Below are positions 21,420 through 32,839 of a DNA stretch of 64,000 nt, piece by piece. The position numbers and the translations under genes were made by a program. The DNA lies in NCBI GenBank assembly GCA_021292165.1, contig CM037876.1:108462324-108526323 (forward strand). Reading direction: 5' to 3'. The notes beneath the pieces were generated by a model. The model was not told the origin of the DNA, did not search any database, and worked only from the letters and a program-made list of their open reading frames with translations. How positions within the stretch are numbered: position 1 is the stretch's first letter; every line of letters begins with the position of its first letter. The stretch is from Shinisaurus crocodilurus. Taxonomy: Eukaryota; Chordata; Lepidosauria; Squamata; Shinisauridae.

Positions 21420-22774
21420 GTAAGAAAATGCTCAGAAGATTAGCTAGCAGTCAGTAAATGTTGCTGAATGTGTTTGTACAGCAGGCAGAAGATCAACTTT
21501 ACTTCAGCAATATGTATTAGTGGGTGGGATTGGAAAGTCTGTGCTCAGGCACTGACCAGTGTGAGAGTTTGGATGTTACACATTCAGATGAATGTCCCCC
21601 ATCTTCATCTTTGAAATGCTGGGAATTATGCACCATAATTTTTAAGAATCAGTTGAAAGTAATGTAGGACATGTTGGAAGGGTGCCTCTAATGGTATTCA
21701 TTCACGTTAGTTCTAGCTGCATTCTCAGGCCTTCAAAATACAGTTATTACTTCTCACTGAAACCCCCATAGAGCTAGTGTTTATGCATTATTTCCAGTAT
21801 TTGCATGTTGCTCTTCAATCCTATTCCAAGGGTGGTTTATAAGAAGGAATAAACCAATTAAAATAAAAATATAAACAACAAATAAGTCCACAAGATCATA
21901 ACAGCAGTATAAAACAGTCAGCAAGATTGAAATGGTATCTTAAAAGCTTGGGGGGAAATACAAGTTATATTCATGTTTCAATGCAGCGAGCAAACTTTTT
22001 GAGTTCCCTATAACTCTTTTTCAGACTAGATGCTCAGTCTAATAAAAGGGGGAAAGGGAGGGGGGTGGAGATATTTTAGGGCATGATGGAAAAGCTCCAT
22101 CGTCTGCAATTTTGAACAGCCCTTCTACAAAAATGAAGAGGACATTAGCCAGCACAGTCCTCTGGGGTTTAGAACTGCAGGCATGTGAAGAAAAACAAAG
22201 CAGCCCTTTGACAAAAATAAGTAAATAAAAAGCACTAGAAGAGCGATCCCATGGCCCCTACGCAGCTTCTAGCGTGCCGTAGGATTCTTCAGAGTCCCAG
22301 ATCTGATCTGAGGTTAGAAAAGAGCTGAGACCTTGGAGCTGGTGATCCACACTCGGATCCCCCTCCCCCTTCACAGCCGGAGCGGAAAGAACCACGCCGG
22401 TTGCTTCTCCGAGGTCAGAAAAGCGACCTTGGAGAAGGGGTAAAGGGGGCATTTTGAGGGGTGGGGAGGGGAGGAGACCAGGGCCGTCAGGATACAATGT
22501 ATCCTGGTGGCATTCCAGCCTCCTTCTCTCCCCGTCCGAAGCACCGCAGCTAGATGGCCAAAATCAGGTGTCGAGATGACTTGCAGGGTGGGCGGAGCAC
22601 AGAGGCAAAGATCGCCTCCACGCTCCTCCCGCTCTGCATAGGATGCCCATAATCCTCTGAGCTCAGAGGCGTATGGGCGTCCCCATTGGATTGTGCTGCC
22701 CTAGGCTTAGTAACAAAAGTCACTGTTTGACTAACATTAAAAGGCAATGATTTTCTCCACCTTCAATGCAATAG
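21420..22774 (+). other. HGFAC: HGFAC intron within kringle
   Basis: The 1.36-kb intron includes a LINE tail near 21830-21930 and a GC-rich MITE (22240-22710). Confidence 0.85.
22240..22710. mobile_element. GC-rich MITE of the 'CCTATGGCCCCTA' family
   Basis: The left end has GCGATCCCATGGCCCCTACG and the right end has GGATGCCCATAATCCTC followed by CATTGGATTGTGC. The structure matches copies at 39108 and 48000. No coding capacity was seen. It ends about 65 bp before the next HGFAC exon. Confidence 0.7.
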
Positions 22775-22860
22775 AAATCCAGATGGTGATGAGAAGCCAT
22801 GGTGCTTTTTTGTCAAAGGCAACACAGTATCTTGGGAATACTGCAATATTACATCATGTG
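22775..22860 (+). CDS. HGFAC: HGFAC exon: kringle domain, second part
   Basis: The 86-nt exon joins in phase 2 to complete an Arg codon and ends in phase 1 before GTAAGT. It encodes NPDGDEKPWCFF, then WEYCNITSC, completing the six-Cys kringle. The D-x-DEKPWC segment and WEYC are diagnostic. NIT is a potential N-glycosylation site. Confidence 0.95.
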
Positions 22861-23612
22861 GTAAGTAACTTTTAATACATGGGATTCAATTTGAATTACA
22901 CTGTTGAAGTTAACATGAGTAAAGGAGGAAGTGGGGGGGGAGCAAAGTTTTTTTTTTTTAAAGTCATTACGGATGAAGTCAGAGTATTCCAGAGCAATAA
23001 GTGCTGGTACAGTAGATTTCCAGACCAAGCTCCTGCTCACGTTTTCCTGAGAAATTGGGGCTTTATGAGGTTGGGAGAGTGGGTTGTGGCTCTGAGGGCC
23101 TTGTACGTCTGGATGAACCCTTGGCTTATAAGCAATATGCATTCTGACAAAAAAATACTTGAGTCTGGGGCACCATTCACTTGTAGAAATAATATGGCTC
23201 CATCCAACATAGCTCCGGTAACAACAGAATGTAGATTAGAAAATTCATGGGACAGGTGGGAACATGAAGAAAGAACATGTTGGATAGCGATGGCAGGGGA
23301 CCACACCAAATAAAGGTGCAAGATGTTAACATGTTCTTTGAGTTCTCAGAGCAGTTAGTAGGTGCAATAGCAAGGGTCACTCGGGGTGCAGAAATAATTA
23401 ACAGTTTTGGGTGAATGAGAGACCCTTGGGTGCAAATTAGGAATATGCACCAACCACGAGATTTGGTTCAGACCCCAATTTGGTCATTTGGGAAACAAAT
23501 CAGCTTGGACTGATGTAGAGACTGCTCACTTTGTCTCAGGTCCAAATCCTTATCTCAAAATCCAAATCTTTATGCCTCCCATTGACTGTCATTGGAAATC
23601 AACAAACAGATA

Positions 23613-23864
23613 CAGTCATGCCTTGGATTGAGAGCATGATTCGTTCTGGAAACGTGCTTGTAATCCAAAACACTCTTATATCAAAACGAAATCCCCCCAA
23701 AAAAATTTGTACAGAGATTTTTTAATTTAAGCCGTACTACAGTACCTGTATTGCAAGATGTCGCTTGTATATCAAGTCCAAAAAAATTTAAATAAATATT
23801 TAAAAATTTGCTTGTCTTGCAAAACGCTCTCAAACCAAGTTACTTGCAATCCAAGGTATTACTC
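23613..23864. mobile_element. TA-flanked MITE, pogo-type, diverged copy
   Basis: It has the same TIR as the element at 6152 (CAGTCATGCCTTGGATTG at the left; CTTGCAATCCAAGGTATTAC at the right). The right end is eroded and the TA is not preserved there. Confidence 0.75.
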
Positions 23865-24198
23865 TCAGACATATATGTTCAGAGGGTTTTGTGTGATTCA
23901 CCTTTAAATTATGGTGTGTGTGTGTGTGTGTTTTAAAATAAGGGAAACTGCCAATAACTCAATTGGCACCAAAGTCACAGAAAATGCAATAAAACGGGTG
24001 GATGATGGAGGTGAAGCATACAGTGGAGGAGGCAGAAGGATGAACATTCTGCATTTTCCAAGCAAGCACCCAATGCTGCACCTTCCCAGGTCCCACAGTC
24101 TCCACCAAACCTCTTTAAACATCCCTGCTTTTGGAAGAGAGAACTAGCAGGACATTGAACACTGGATAAGTCCTGCAATGTATTATTTCTGTTTTTAA

Positions 24199-24566
24199 GG
24201 TTGGACCTGACTGTTTCCAGTGTGCTGCACCTTTTCCACCCTTTCCTGAAACTCTAGGTGCTCGGGAAGGTGGAAAGGTGCAAGCCACCCCATTTATGGG
24301 AGCTGTAACTTTTGACAGGAGCTGTCAAAAGTCAGGCTTCTTTTGTGAACGGTTTTTGACAGACCTAATCAGTTTTTTTTGGACAGAGACATATGCATAT
24401 ACATATGTATATATGTCCCTGTCAAAAAACCCTGGGTAGCCCTGTCAAAAATTTCATTTTAAAAGGAAGCCTGAGTTTTGACAGCTAGTTACCCAAATTT
24501 CATGCTCCATGAGTCTCAGGAAAGGGTAGAAAAGGTGCAGGACACTGATAACAATCAGGTCCAACC
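24199..24566. mobile_element. TTAA-flanked foldback element with long TIRs (368 bp)
   Basis: TTAA lies at both ends (24195-24198 and 24567-24570). The arms GGTTGGACCTGACTGTTTCC and its diverged complement extend about 55 bp inward, and further palindromes with TTTTGACAG occur inside. A TTAA duplication with GG...CC ends fits Kolobok-like or piggyBac-like elements; Kolobok is the better fit by terminal bases. It is non-autonomous. Confidence 0.75.
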
Positions 24567-25445
24567 TTAAAAGCTAGAGCATCTCACTGGGAAGGGGGTG
24601 ATATACTTTGTTTCACCAGCAGGGTTTTTTGTGGCTTTGCTTTTGCTTGACAGCTTGCTGTTAGACAGCTGTCAGGGGAAAGCAAAGCAACAAATTGATG
24701 CTTTGTAACCTTGTTCCATCAATGTTCCTGCATGGTTTCTCCTGCATTGTGACAGGACATTGACAAGGCAAGGCTTTTCATTTTGGTCACCTGAAAGTGC
24801 GCAAGGTCGCATATATGAAAGACTGGGGGGGGGATTAAGGGGGAAAAGGACAATGTTATTTGCACAAATTTTGGGTGACAAAACTGAGGGGTGAACCTGT
24901 AACAGCCCCTCCAATGTGCCACTCCAATGTGGCCTGGCAGCCGGGTGGAGGCAAATAAGTTTCCTTTGAGCCTGGGTTTCTGGTGTATAAAAAGACTAGG
25001 AACTAGCATGTACAGTATGTTCTGTAGTGGTTTTCATTCTGTTAGACTCCTGGCCTGATTTGCTCTTCTGGTTCATACTTCTGACTGCTGGATCCAGTTT
25101 GCTTTATGCAGCCACTTCTGCTAACAGAGCAATGCTAGCAACCATGGCCGGACTGGGGGTGGCATCTGCATGATTCTTTTCACATGAAGTTAGTTCATCC
25201 CACCCATGTAGTTTTGCGCTCTGCTGTTACTGGAATGGTGTCAGATGGAGCATAACATGAGAATAAATTAGGCTGTGTTACATCTGCTTAGTGCAATATG
25301 GTCTATCCTCTGCCACACTGAAGATGCCACAATCAGAATTGAGCTCTTCTATAATATTTTGTGCAATTTAAAGCAAACCGACTAAAGGTTCAGTGGGGTG
25401 TGTGTGGATAGGGTCAGATATTAAATATATCTGTTCTTCACTCAG

Positions 25446-25689
25446 AGAGCAGGGGAAGGCGGCCAGCACCAACCCCAGAAATCTTTGATGACTTTGTTGT
25501 TGTCAAGAGTTCATGTGGAAGAAGACATAAGAAGCGAGATTTCCTAAGACCTAGGATTGTAGGGGGATCTTCTGCCTTGCCGGGATCACATCCCTGGTTG
25601 GTCACCATATATACTGGAAATACTTTCTGTGCTGGAAGTCTTATCCGTTCTTGTTGGGTGGTGACATCTGCACATTGTTTCGCCAACAG
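25446..25689 (+). CDS. HGFAC: HGFAC exon: linker, activation site and catalytic His
   Basis: The 244-nt exon starts in phase 1 after TTCACTCAG and ends in phase 2 before GTAAAG. It encodes an acidic linker, the Cys that bridges light and heavy chains ([10 protein letters not shown]), the activation site FLRPR before [14 protein letters not shown], and the catalytic histidine in VVTSAHCF (His57). Cleavage after Arg of RPR generates the two-chain active enzyme in the known protein. The basic cluster is also where this family is processed by thrombin-like enzymes (family knowledge). Confidence 0.95.
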
Positions 25690-25843
25690 GTAAAGCCAAT
25701 GCTTCGAAATGGCATGAAATTTGCTCTCTGTGCTTCAAATTGTGCTTTTCCATCGAGCAAATGTTTTATGTGGGCCCCATGAGTGAAGATGGAGCTAAGT
25801 TTGAGTCAGGGATCCCAAATTTTCAGAACCTCTAGGCCAGGGG

Positions 25844-26190
25844 TAGGGCACCTTTTTATATGGAGGGCAGTTGATCTACGGGAAAAGCAGATCAGGGGCC
25901 ACAGCCAATGGTGGACTGAGCCAGAGCCAAAAGTGGGCAGAGCTAACCCCTTACCTCTCTCTTGCTCTTGCTCTTTGCCACTCCCCCTTTTTTAAACCCC
26001 TCTCTTTACCTCTGCATCTACTGGGTGATTGGAGCTCCAACCACCCAGCAGGCACAGAGACAAGCCTCTGCACCTCCACCACCACTCTCCACTTCACAGA
26101 AAGGCCAGGTGAGGGGAAGCGTCGAGGGCCACTTTCCGAAGGCACTTTCTCTGCATATGCACCTAGTGGTGTAGTGGTAGATTTTGAAGT
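25844..26190. mobile_element. Possible non-autonomous hAT fragment
   Basis: It begins CAGGGGTAGGGCACC, which resembles the hAT-type end at 59221, but no matching right end or target duplication was found. Confidence 0.35.
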
Positions 26191-26321
26191 GCAGGCATTC
26201 ATCATGATTTAGTGGTGGTGAGTACATATCCTCCCCCCCCCCACCCCAAAGAGCAGCAGTATATAGCATAATACCCAGTTTATTAGGATCGGCTGACAGC
26301 CATAGAATAGTGAGCTGGCAA

Positions 26322-26400
26322 AGGGCAGTGTAGTGGTTAGCATGTCGGACTTTGGCTGGAGAGACCCGAGAGTGCGTGAGGAAGGAAAAGAGAGGGATAC
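26322..26400 (+). repeat. Possible SINE tRNA-like head fragment
   Basis: GCAGTGTAGTGGTTAGCATG followed by TCGGACT resembles the tRNA-derived head (A-box region) of Sauria SINEs. The tail is missing. Confidence 0.4.
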
Positions 26401-26623
26401 AACATGTCCCCACACAGCATAAGACTGCCAGCTTGAGATTTTCTTTTCCACAAACCAGTTCTTACAGTTTTCATCTCCACCAGGAGCGGGTTTTTATATA
26501 TATATAAAGCTCATGGATGGGACTTAGTTGCACAGTCAAGTGCAACTGCAAACCATCTCAAAGTACATTTCATTACAACAGGGATAGCTCACGAGTCACG
26601 ACAATATATCGTTGCTGGAGAAT

Positions 26624-26760
26624 CAGGCCCGCTGCAAGGCAGTTTGGTGCCCTAGGCAAGATCAGATATTTAGCGCCCCCCCCCTTGGTAAAACACGCAT
26701 TTTAGCACTGTATTTTTTCCCCAAGGCGTTTCTGGCGCCCCCTTTAGCCCTGCACCCTAG
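26624..26760. mobile_element. Truncated hAT element related to 11335-12812
   Basis: It begins CAGGCCCGCTGCAAGGCAGT and contains GCCCTAGGCAAGATCAGAT and GGCGCCCCCTTTAGCCC, as in the larger element. The right end is missing and most of the interior is deleted. Confidence 0.75.
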
Positions 26761-27018
26761 CACTGGGCGGGATGAGCAGGAAGAGGGCCCCCAAATGTAG
26801 CAGGGCTGGCTTATCACATTTTAAAGCAAGTGAAGCAGCACACATTATGGGGGGGGGCAAAGACCATTAGGTCTCCGCAAAACAAAATTAACCTTAGCCG
26901 TTGTGGGTGTCCCTAGCAGGGGGGGAAATCAAGCAAAATCTGAGGACGGCGACAAAAGCAGCGAATATTTCGCGCCATACATAAACTGGGCCAAGCTCGT
27001 AGCGGGAGGGGACGAGGG

Positions 27019-27765
27019 GTGAGCAAAAAGGAAAGGGAAAAGGCGAAGCGTGCGGCGGGGAAGAGGAGGCGGCAGTTCACCGAGGCACGGAAGAAGAAAG
27101 GGGGATCCTCTTCCTCCTCCATGGCCTCAAGGGAAACACGCAAGGCTTGGTGTCTGGTTACGTCTCGCTTTTCCGTTCCACGGAGGACCCTCGAAGGAAG
27201 GCGGCAGGTAGTCCCACCCCCACCCCGTGGTTGGGTGCAGAGGCTGGAATTCCAGCGCCCCCTTCATTCCCAGGTATCCTGCGCTGATCCAAAGTCTCGC
27301 CTAGACTACTGTAATGCGCTCTACGTGGGGTTACCCTTGAAGACGGTCCGGAAGCTTCAGCTGGTACAGAACGCGGCGGCTCGCCTGATTAAGGGCAGCC
27401 GCCGGCGTGATCACATCACGCCAGTGCTTAATGAGTTGCACTGGCTACCAGTTGCTTGCCGAGCCGAATTCAAGGTGTTGGTTTTGACCTTTAAAACCCT
27501 ACACGGCTCCGGGCCAGCTTATCTCAAGGAGCGCCTCCAGCAACATCAAGTAGGCCGCTCAACAAGGTCTGCCACGGACGGCCTTCTCCTTATCCCATCA
27601 GCCAGAGCAGCCAGGCTGGTGGGGACTAGGAAGAGGGCCTTCTCTGTGGCGGCCCCCACATTATGGAACTCCCTCCCTAGTGACCTTCGCCATGCCCCCT
27701 CCGTGATGAGCTTCCGCCGTGCATTAAAAACATGGCTGTTCAGGCGGGAATATGGGGTGGGTTAG
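27019..27765 (+). CDS. LINE ORF remnant (L2/CR1 group) with a CpG-rich basic leader, 248 aa open frame
   Basis: Residues from about 90 onward (LDYCNALYVGLP, LQLVQNAAARLI, HWLPVACR, FKVLVLTFKTLHG, FSVAAPTLWNSLP) are the C-terminal region that follows the RT domain in L2/CR1-group LINEs, ending at FRREYGVG and a stop. This part is intact. The first 85 or so residues are basic (MSKKEREKAKRAAGKRRRQ) and not LINE-like; they come from a CpG-rich block of unknown origin. The fused frame is probably accidental, created where a 5'-truncated LINE landed, and I do not regard it as a host gene. It sits inside an HGFAC intron on the same strand. Confidence 0.75.
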   Translation: MSKKEREKAKRAAGKRRRQFTEARKKKGGSSSSSMASRETRKAWCLVTSRFSVPRRTLEGRRQVVPPPPRGWVQRLEFQRPLHSQVSCADPKSRLDYCNALYVGLPLKTVRKLQLVQNAAARLIKGSRRRDHITPVLNELHWLPVACRAEFKVLVLTFKTLHGSGPAYLKERLQQHQVGRSTRSATDGLLLIPSARAARLVGTRKRAFSVAAPTLWNSLPSDLRHAPSVMSFRRALKTWLFRREYGVG

Positions 27766-27915
27766 GTTTTTAATAAGAATTTTTTATTTTGTTTTAATCA
27801 TTATATTTTATTGTGTTTTACTGTATTTTAATTGTACATCGCCCAGGGTGGCCGGGTGACCGGCCAGATGGGCGATTAAAAAATATAATAAATAAATAAA
27901 TAAAATAAATAAATA
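27766..27915 (+). repeat. LINE 3' UTR and (AAAT)n tail
   Basis: After the LINE stop there is a short 3' UTR with CCCAGGGTGGCCGGGTGACC, GGGCGATTAAAAAATATAAT and an AAATA repeat. The same end occurs in reverse at 63526. Confidence 0.85.
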
Positions 27916-28599
27916 GGGGAAAAAACAAACAACTTAGGTACATCTTTAAAGTAATATGCGCTTTGACACTCAGAGAAAGACCAAGGAAACATGTGGGTGC
28001 ATGAAGAGTAAGTTGTAGGCAACTTTGTGACATTGCACAACATCATCGCTGATCACAGGGAACATCTGTTAAGGCATCAGCCTAAGCTTCCCATTTCCTG
28101 CCTTTTGTGGCGCTTGAGCCAATGTGAGATAGCCTTGACTCTGGTTTTAAACCATCAGGTTTTTGGATCATTGAACTAATAATAGCCCAATATGGTTGGC
28201 TGATGATTCTTGAGTGGGAGCTAATGGTTAAGAGAGATGATGGCTGAAGGTCAGTGTTTGTGAAGACAAAAACCTGCTGGCAATTTTTAGAAGAAACAGA
28301 GGGAGGGAGTGAAAGATGAGATTTAGCTGAAGGCTGTACGCATCTCCAGGCTGCAGGGCTTCTCCCTGGAACCTCAGCAGAAACTCATGCTGATTGCCTC
28401 TACTTATGCTGTATTCATATAGTTATGCTGTATTTCTATGCTTATTTGTAATGAATGCAAATATTACAAAGGCACCTTGAGTCTGCAGTGCTCCGTCTTC
28501 CAAAGGACAGAGCTGGTTGTGCTGCAAGTGAACAAGGATATTTTTACTTGTAAGCAGGCCAAATTAAGGATGGAGATTTGAAGGCACAGAGAAGAAAGA

Positions 28600-29770
28600 A
28601 CCATGGGGAGGAGCCTTTTGTCTTTAGTGGCTCAGGAATTCATGGTCTCCATGATTACCATGAGCCTGTCTCAATTAGCTTCTGGACCCATTCACTCTGC
28701 AGGGCACTCTCAATTCTCTGGGCAGGATGAAAGTGGTCTGTGGGTGGAGGACTTTGAGATAACCCCCTTGTCATGGCCTGAGCACTACCTGATAGGGTTT
28801 AGATTCATAAGCGCCCTTATCCTCTGCAGGAATGGATGACCTATTAAGATGGTCCACCCATGGAGACTAATGGATCCAGATGGATTCCTGACTGCTCTGA
28901 GCGAGTTTCCAGTTACCATGACCGGCAATCCTGTTGAAGTCCTGGTTGACCTCTGGAATGGGGAAATGGCCCATGCTGTTGCTCCCAAACACCCTCTCCT
29001 CTCTGTAAGACCTCAAGCTCCGACATTCTCCAAGGAGTTGAGGCTAATGGAACTAGGGATGTGTGAAGGGTTTGTTCAGGGGGGTGGAAAGCTGGCGAAC
29101 TGGCTGGGCTTGACCCCCCGAACTCTGTCCCACTTACCTCATTCCCCGGCCTGACTCGCGTTCTCCCAAGTCAAGCTGGGGAAGTGACTTCTGAGTTCCT
29201 GGCGGGCCGCTTTTTACATAGGAAATGCCACAAGATGCGCCAAAAGTGGCTGCAATTTGCAGGAAATCTTACGGCATTTGCTACGTAAAAAGCAGCCCAC
29301 CGGGAACCCAGAAGTCTGTCGAGCAGCTTGGCGCGCATCTGCTTTTGGCCCGGCTTGGGATCGCCCACCACTAGATGGAGCTGATGGGGAGATGGCTGGA
29401 GTGCCACTGGAAGGACGGAGAGTCCCAGTGAATCTGACTGAGCACAGGTTCGAGCCCATTATAAAGCCTACTCTGTGCAGTAGCTGGTGGCAAAGAAATC
29501 TTACTTTTCCACCAGCACTGCATGAGTACAGTGTTGTCCAGTAGAGCTGTTCTGAGTAGGTGAGGACCTGTTATGTCCTGGCCCTTGAGGAGTACCCCTT
29601 GGTGGCCTGCTGTGACAAATTTGCACAACACTTTGCTGATAAAATCACTCATATCTGCTCTTACTTGAACTCTGCTTTGAGAGCAGTATCTATGGATGTG
29701 CCCACAGTATCTGCTTGTCCAGTTTTTATGGAACGCCCAGTTCTACTACTACGGAGTTAGGTGTGGGGTG
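28600..29770 (+). pseudogene. LINE relic: endonuclease end and pre-RT region
   Basis: Near 28760-28815 a frame reads LSWPEHYLIGFRF, resembling the end of an L2-group endonuclease domain (S-W-DH-LV-FR). Near 29590-29680 another reads DKFAQHFADKITHI, the conserved FA-FF--KI segment before the RT. Frames are broken by stops and shifts. Confidence 0.6.
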
Positions 29771-29947
29771 GCAAACCGGGATGACTGTAGTACATTTACC
29801 ATAACTAGAGTTTGCCCTTTGAGTAGTGACTGCAGAATGTGAATATAGCAGTACCGTTCTGCTAACTTGACGATATACAGTGTAATGTGGATCCAGCCCA
29901 GGTGAATGGTTTATTATAATATCATCATGTTTTCCCCTTTTCCTCAG

Positions 29948-30087
29948 CCCATTGAAGTCAACTATTCGAGTTGTTTTGGGACAGCATTTTTTTAATAAAA
30001 CAACAGACGTTACTCAAGAATTTGATGTAGAGAAATACATTATGTTTCCTGACTACACAGTATACAACCCAACTGAAAATGATATTG
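29948..30087 (+). CDS. HGFAC: HGFAC exon: protease domain with catalytic Asp
   Basis: The 140-nt exon starts in phase 2 after TTTTCCTCAG and ends in phase 1 before GTGAGC. It encodes IRVVLGQHFFNKTTDVTQEF, then the segment ending NPTENDI, in which the Asp is catalytic Asp102. NKT is a potential N-glycosylation site conserved in the family. Confidence 0.95.
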
Positions 30088-30307
30088 GTGAGCACTTTTC
30101 TTCTTTCTGATTCTATTTCAAGTATGCAAATTCCATTTATTTGGAAGAGAATATGTTGCCTTTTACCAAGTGTAATGGTAAATTCCCATAGAGAGAGTTC
30201 AGGTCATTAAAAAACAAGGATTCAAAAATGCTTCTTGTCCACACATACATCGGGGAGTGGTGGGAGGGGGAGGGGAGGGAGTGTTTCATATAGATTTCTA
30301 GATTTCA

Positions 30308-30472
30308 TAGGATCATAGAGTTGGAAGGGGCCTGCAAGGCCATCGAGTCCAACCCCCTGCTCAATGCAGGAAACTAGAGGAGGGGTCTCCAATCCAAGTA
30401 ATAACCAGGCCTGACCCTGCTTAGCTTTCCATACGCAGACAAGCTGAGCCAGCGTAAGCCACAGGCACAAAT
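30308..30472 (-). mobile_element. 5S rRNA-derived SINE with CR1-like tail (copy 2)
   Basis: Reverse orientation. The tail matches the CR1 end (CATAGAGTTGGAAGGGGCC) and the head matches the 5S internal promoter (complement of AAAGCTAAGCAGGGTCAGG and TTACTTGGAT). Confidence 0.85.
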
Positions 30473-30814
30473 TAGCAGCTGCAGCTAAATGTCACTTATG
30501 CACTATGCAATTCTGCCATTCAACATAGCTGAGAGTTCTGCCCAAAGATGGTGTGGATATTTCCACCAACAGCCATGTGACAGAGGTACAGCCATGGCTA
30601 CGATGTTGTCATTGGGCCTGCACTGGAGTTTTTCTTCTGTTACCTGCATCACTACTCAAAGTCAATTATAATTACAATCTTTACTTACAATTATTCCAAA
30701 ACAGTTTACTCTGCTTCCCTTTATAGCAACCCCAGACAGGAGCTGATTACCTGGGAAGGACTCCTGTGATTGGCACCCATGTACAGCCATGCAGAGCCAG
30801 AACTTAAATCAGAG

Positions 30815-30945
30815 ATGGGGAGCATGTGACCCTTCAAATGTTGTTGGATTACAACTCCCATCATCCCTCACAATTGTCAATGCTGGCTAAGACTGATGAG
30901 AGTTGCAGTCCAACAACATCTAGAGGGCCACACATTCTCTACTCC
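30815..30945. mobile_element. Diverged hAT-like foldback MITE
   Basis: The arms TTGTTGGATTACAACTCCCA and GAGTTGCAGTCCAACAACA are inverted repeats separated by a short loop. The ends are eroded. Confidence 0.6.
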
Positions 30946-31864
30946 TGCCTTTCTATCACCATGGGATGAAGTAATGGAAAAAAGTCTTTCTATGCTGCTA
31001 CTATAACATAGAAAGGAAAGCCAAGTTAGGGTAGTAAATGTAGATGGGCTGAAATTCAGCCTCAACATGAATTCGGGCCAGAGCACAGCTTCTGGTTGGG
31101 ACAGAAGCATTTTCAGAGATTCGCTGCAGATTCACTGCAAGTTCTAGGCCCATCCTGAAATACATGAGAAGTGGGTGCAGAATAGCCCAGGCCATCCCCA
31201 GATGCACTGCTCCCACCTCCCATATCTGGAAGCCTCTGGCATGCTGTGGGACAGTGATATCAGATATCATTTGATGTGCAGATGGAGGAAGGCCTAAGTC
31301 ACTCAAGCTAGACAAGGCCACACCTTGTCTACCCTAAGGTGCTGAGGGTCCCAACCTATGCTAGGTCTCCTCTCTTTGAAGCTTCAGGTGCAGTAAATGG
31401 ACAGTTATATTGCCACCTCCTCAGTATATTAGAGGCCTGAAGATCTAGCTAGACCTCAGTGTGCATGCCTAAAGTGGACTGCGGAATTTATCCTGAATGC
31501 TGCAATCCACTTTGGCAGATCAGAATGGATTCATTCCAGTTTCTGCCCAGAGCTTTGAGAGCAAAACCGAATGGTCTACCCATCCCTACCCCACAGTGCT
31601 TTTCTGATCGCTGTTCAAATGTGTTATTTGCTTGGAAAGAGAGAGAGAAAAAAATGTACCCCGAATATTGGCTCCATAGGGCTGGTCTACATGCATGGTC
31701 ATCACTTGCTCACTATACTATCAAGTGAAGTACATGCCTGTGTGTGAACCTTCAAATAATCACGGTCTGACCTTTCTGACTTTTCTTCCACCTCTTCCGC
31801 AAACTAGCACCTAGAAACTTCTCATATTAAAATGGCAGAGGTGCCCCCCCCTAATCTGAAGGTT

Positions 31865-32160
31865 CATTTTTATTATTATGTATGTATGTATTATACTTTT
31901 AAACTGCCCAATAACCCAAGTTCTCCAGAAAGTGTACAATACATTAAAAACATAAAATACAATCAATAAAACAATGAGTAAAAACAGCACACAATAAAAC
32001 CAGCAGCAAAGAGTAAAAACATCCCAGCACATAAAACCAAAGTAAAAGCAGCAGCAATAAAAGTGCAGTGATCTAAAAGCACTAAAATACAGTGTGATCA
32101 TGAGTGTGAGATAAAAGGGATCCGTCAGAGGCAGCTGTCTGGTTTGTGTGCACACAGAAA
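31865..32160 (-). repeat. LINE 3'-end fragment
   Basis: ACTTTTAAACTGCCCAATAA and CAAGTTCTCCAGAAAGTG form a diverged copy of the 3' UTR seen at 11190, followed by A-rich sequence with AAAACAGCA repeats. Confidence 0.55.
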
Positions 32161-32535
32161 AAGGCTTTAGATGTATATTTTGAAAGCCATTCTCTTCTAC
32201 TGAGTTTTGGCAGAAGCTAAGAATCGGGTTCTCAGGAATTCAGAAGAGGAAGAAAGTGGAATTCCTCCTTCAAATTTCTTTTCTCCCATGCACTCCAAAC
32301 CATAACAAACTGTATTAAAATTTATCATCCCCACACAACCTGGTCTTCACTTTCACAAAATGAAAAAGAGCAGCATTTGGTATGCTGTGAATAACGTGGC
32401 ACAGTTTTGTGTAGTCTGTCTCCTTAGACAGAGTGAAGAATCCCTATTAAGAGAATGTTAAAGAGTGTATCTAACATTGTATATCCCACCTCTTTCATGT
32501 ATGTTTATAACCTGCTTAATCTTTTTCTCTTGCAG

Positions 32536-32676
32536 TTTTAGTGAAGCTGAAGAAGGCCAAGCAGCGTTGTGCAGTGAAGTCCCAATTCGTTCGACCAATC
32601 TGCCTACCAGAAAATGGAATGACCTTTCCAGATAATTACAAATGCCAAATTGCAGGATGGGGACACTTGCATGAAA
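32536..32676 (+). CDS. HGFAC: HGFAC exon: protease domain, central part
   Basis: The 141-nt exon (phase 1 both ends) follows CTCTTGCAG and precedes GTAAGT. It encodes VLVKLKKAKQRCAVKSQFVR, then PICLPE and CQIAGWGHLHE, the family-typical strand with PICLP and AGWG motifs. QRC and SQFVRPICLP match the HGFAC type more closely than tPA. Confidence 0.95.
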
Positions 32677-32839
32677 GTAAGTTAGATGATTCTGAGTTTT
32701 GTGTGTGCTAGTGAAACTGATCAGAGACATAACCAGATGTTCTAAGTGGACATTAGAGTGATCAATCATAGTGAGCTGTATATAGCACATGGACCTTTTA
32801 TACAGCTGATTTGTCAGTAGAGTAGGAAACTGGAAGCTA

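Larger units (their letters stand above)
22861..25445 (+). other. HGFAC: HGFAC intron between kringle and protease exons
   Basis: The 2.6-kb intron contains a TA-flanked MITE (23613-23864), a (TG)n run (23913-23931) and a TTAA-flanked foldback element (24199-24566). 22900-23600 and 24600-25440 contain nothing recognised. Confidence 0.85.
25690..29947 (+). other. HGFAC: HGFAC intron after the His exon
   Basis: The 4.3-kb intron contains a probable hAT-like piece (25850-26190), a SINE-head fragment, a truncated hAT copy, a CpG-rich block leading into a LINE ORF (27019-27765) and a second LINE relic (28600-29770). Confidence 0.85.
30088..32535 (+). other. HGFAC: HGFAC intron after the Asp exon
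   Basis: The 2.4-kb intron contains a reverse 5S SINE (30308-30472), a MITE relic (30815-30945) and a LINE tail (31865-32160). 30950-31860 contains nothing recognised. Confidence 0.85.

Noticed and set aside
22879..23313. 144-codon + strand frame in an HGFAC intron
   Set aside because: No recognisable domain; it is flanked by HGFAC intron sequence and starts in the bases directly after a splice donor. Probably chance.
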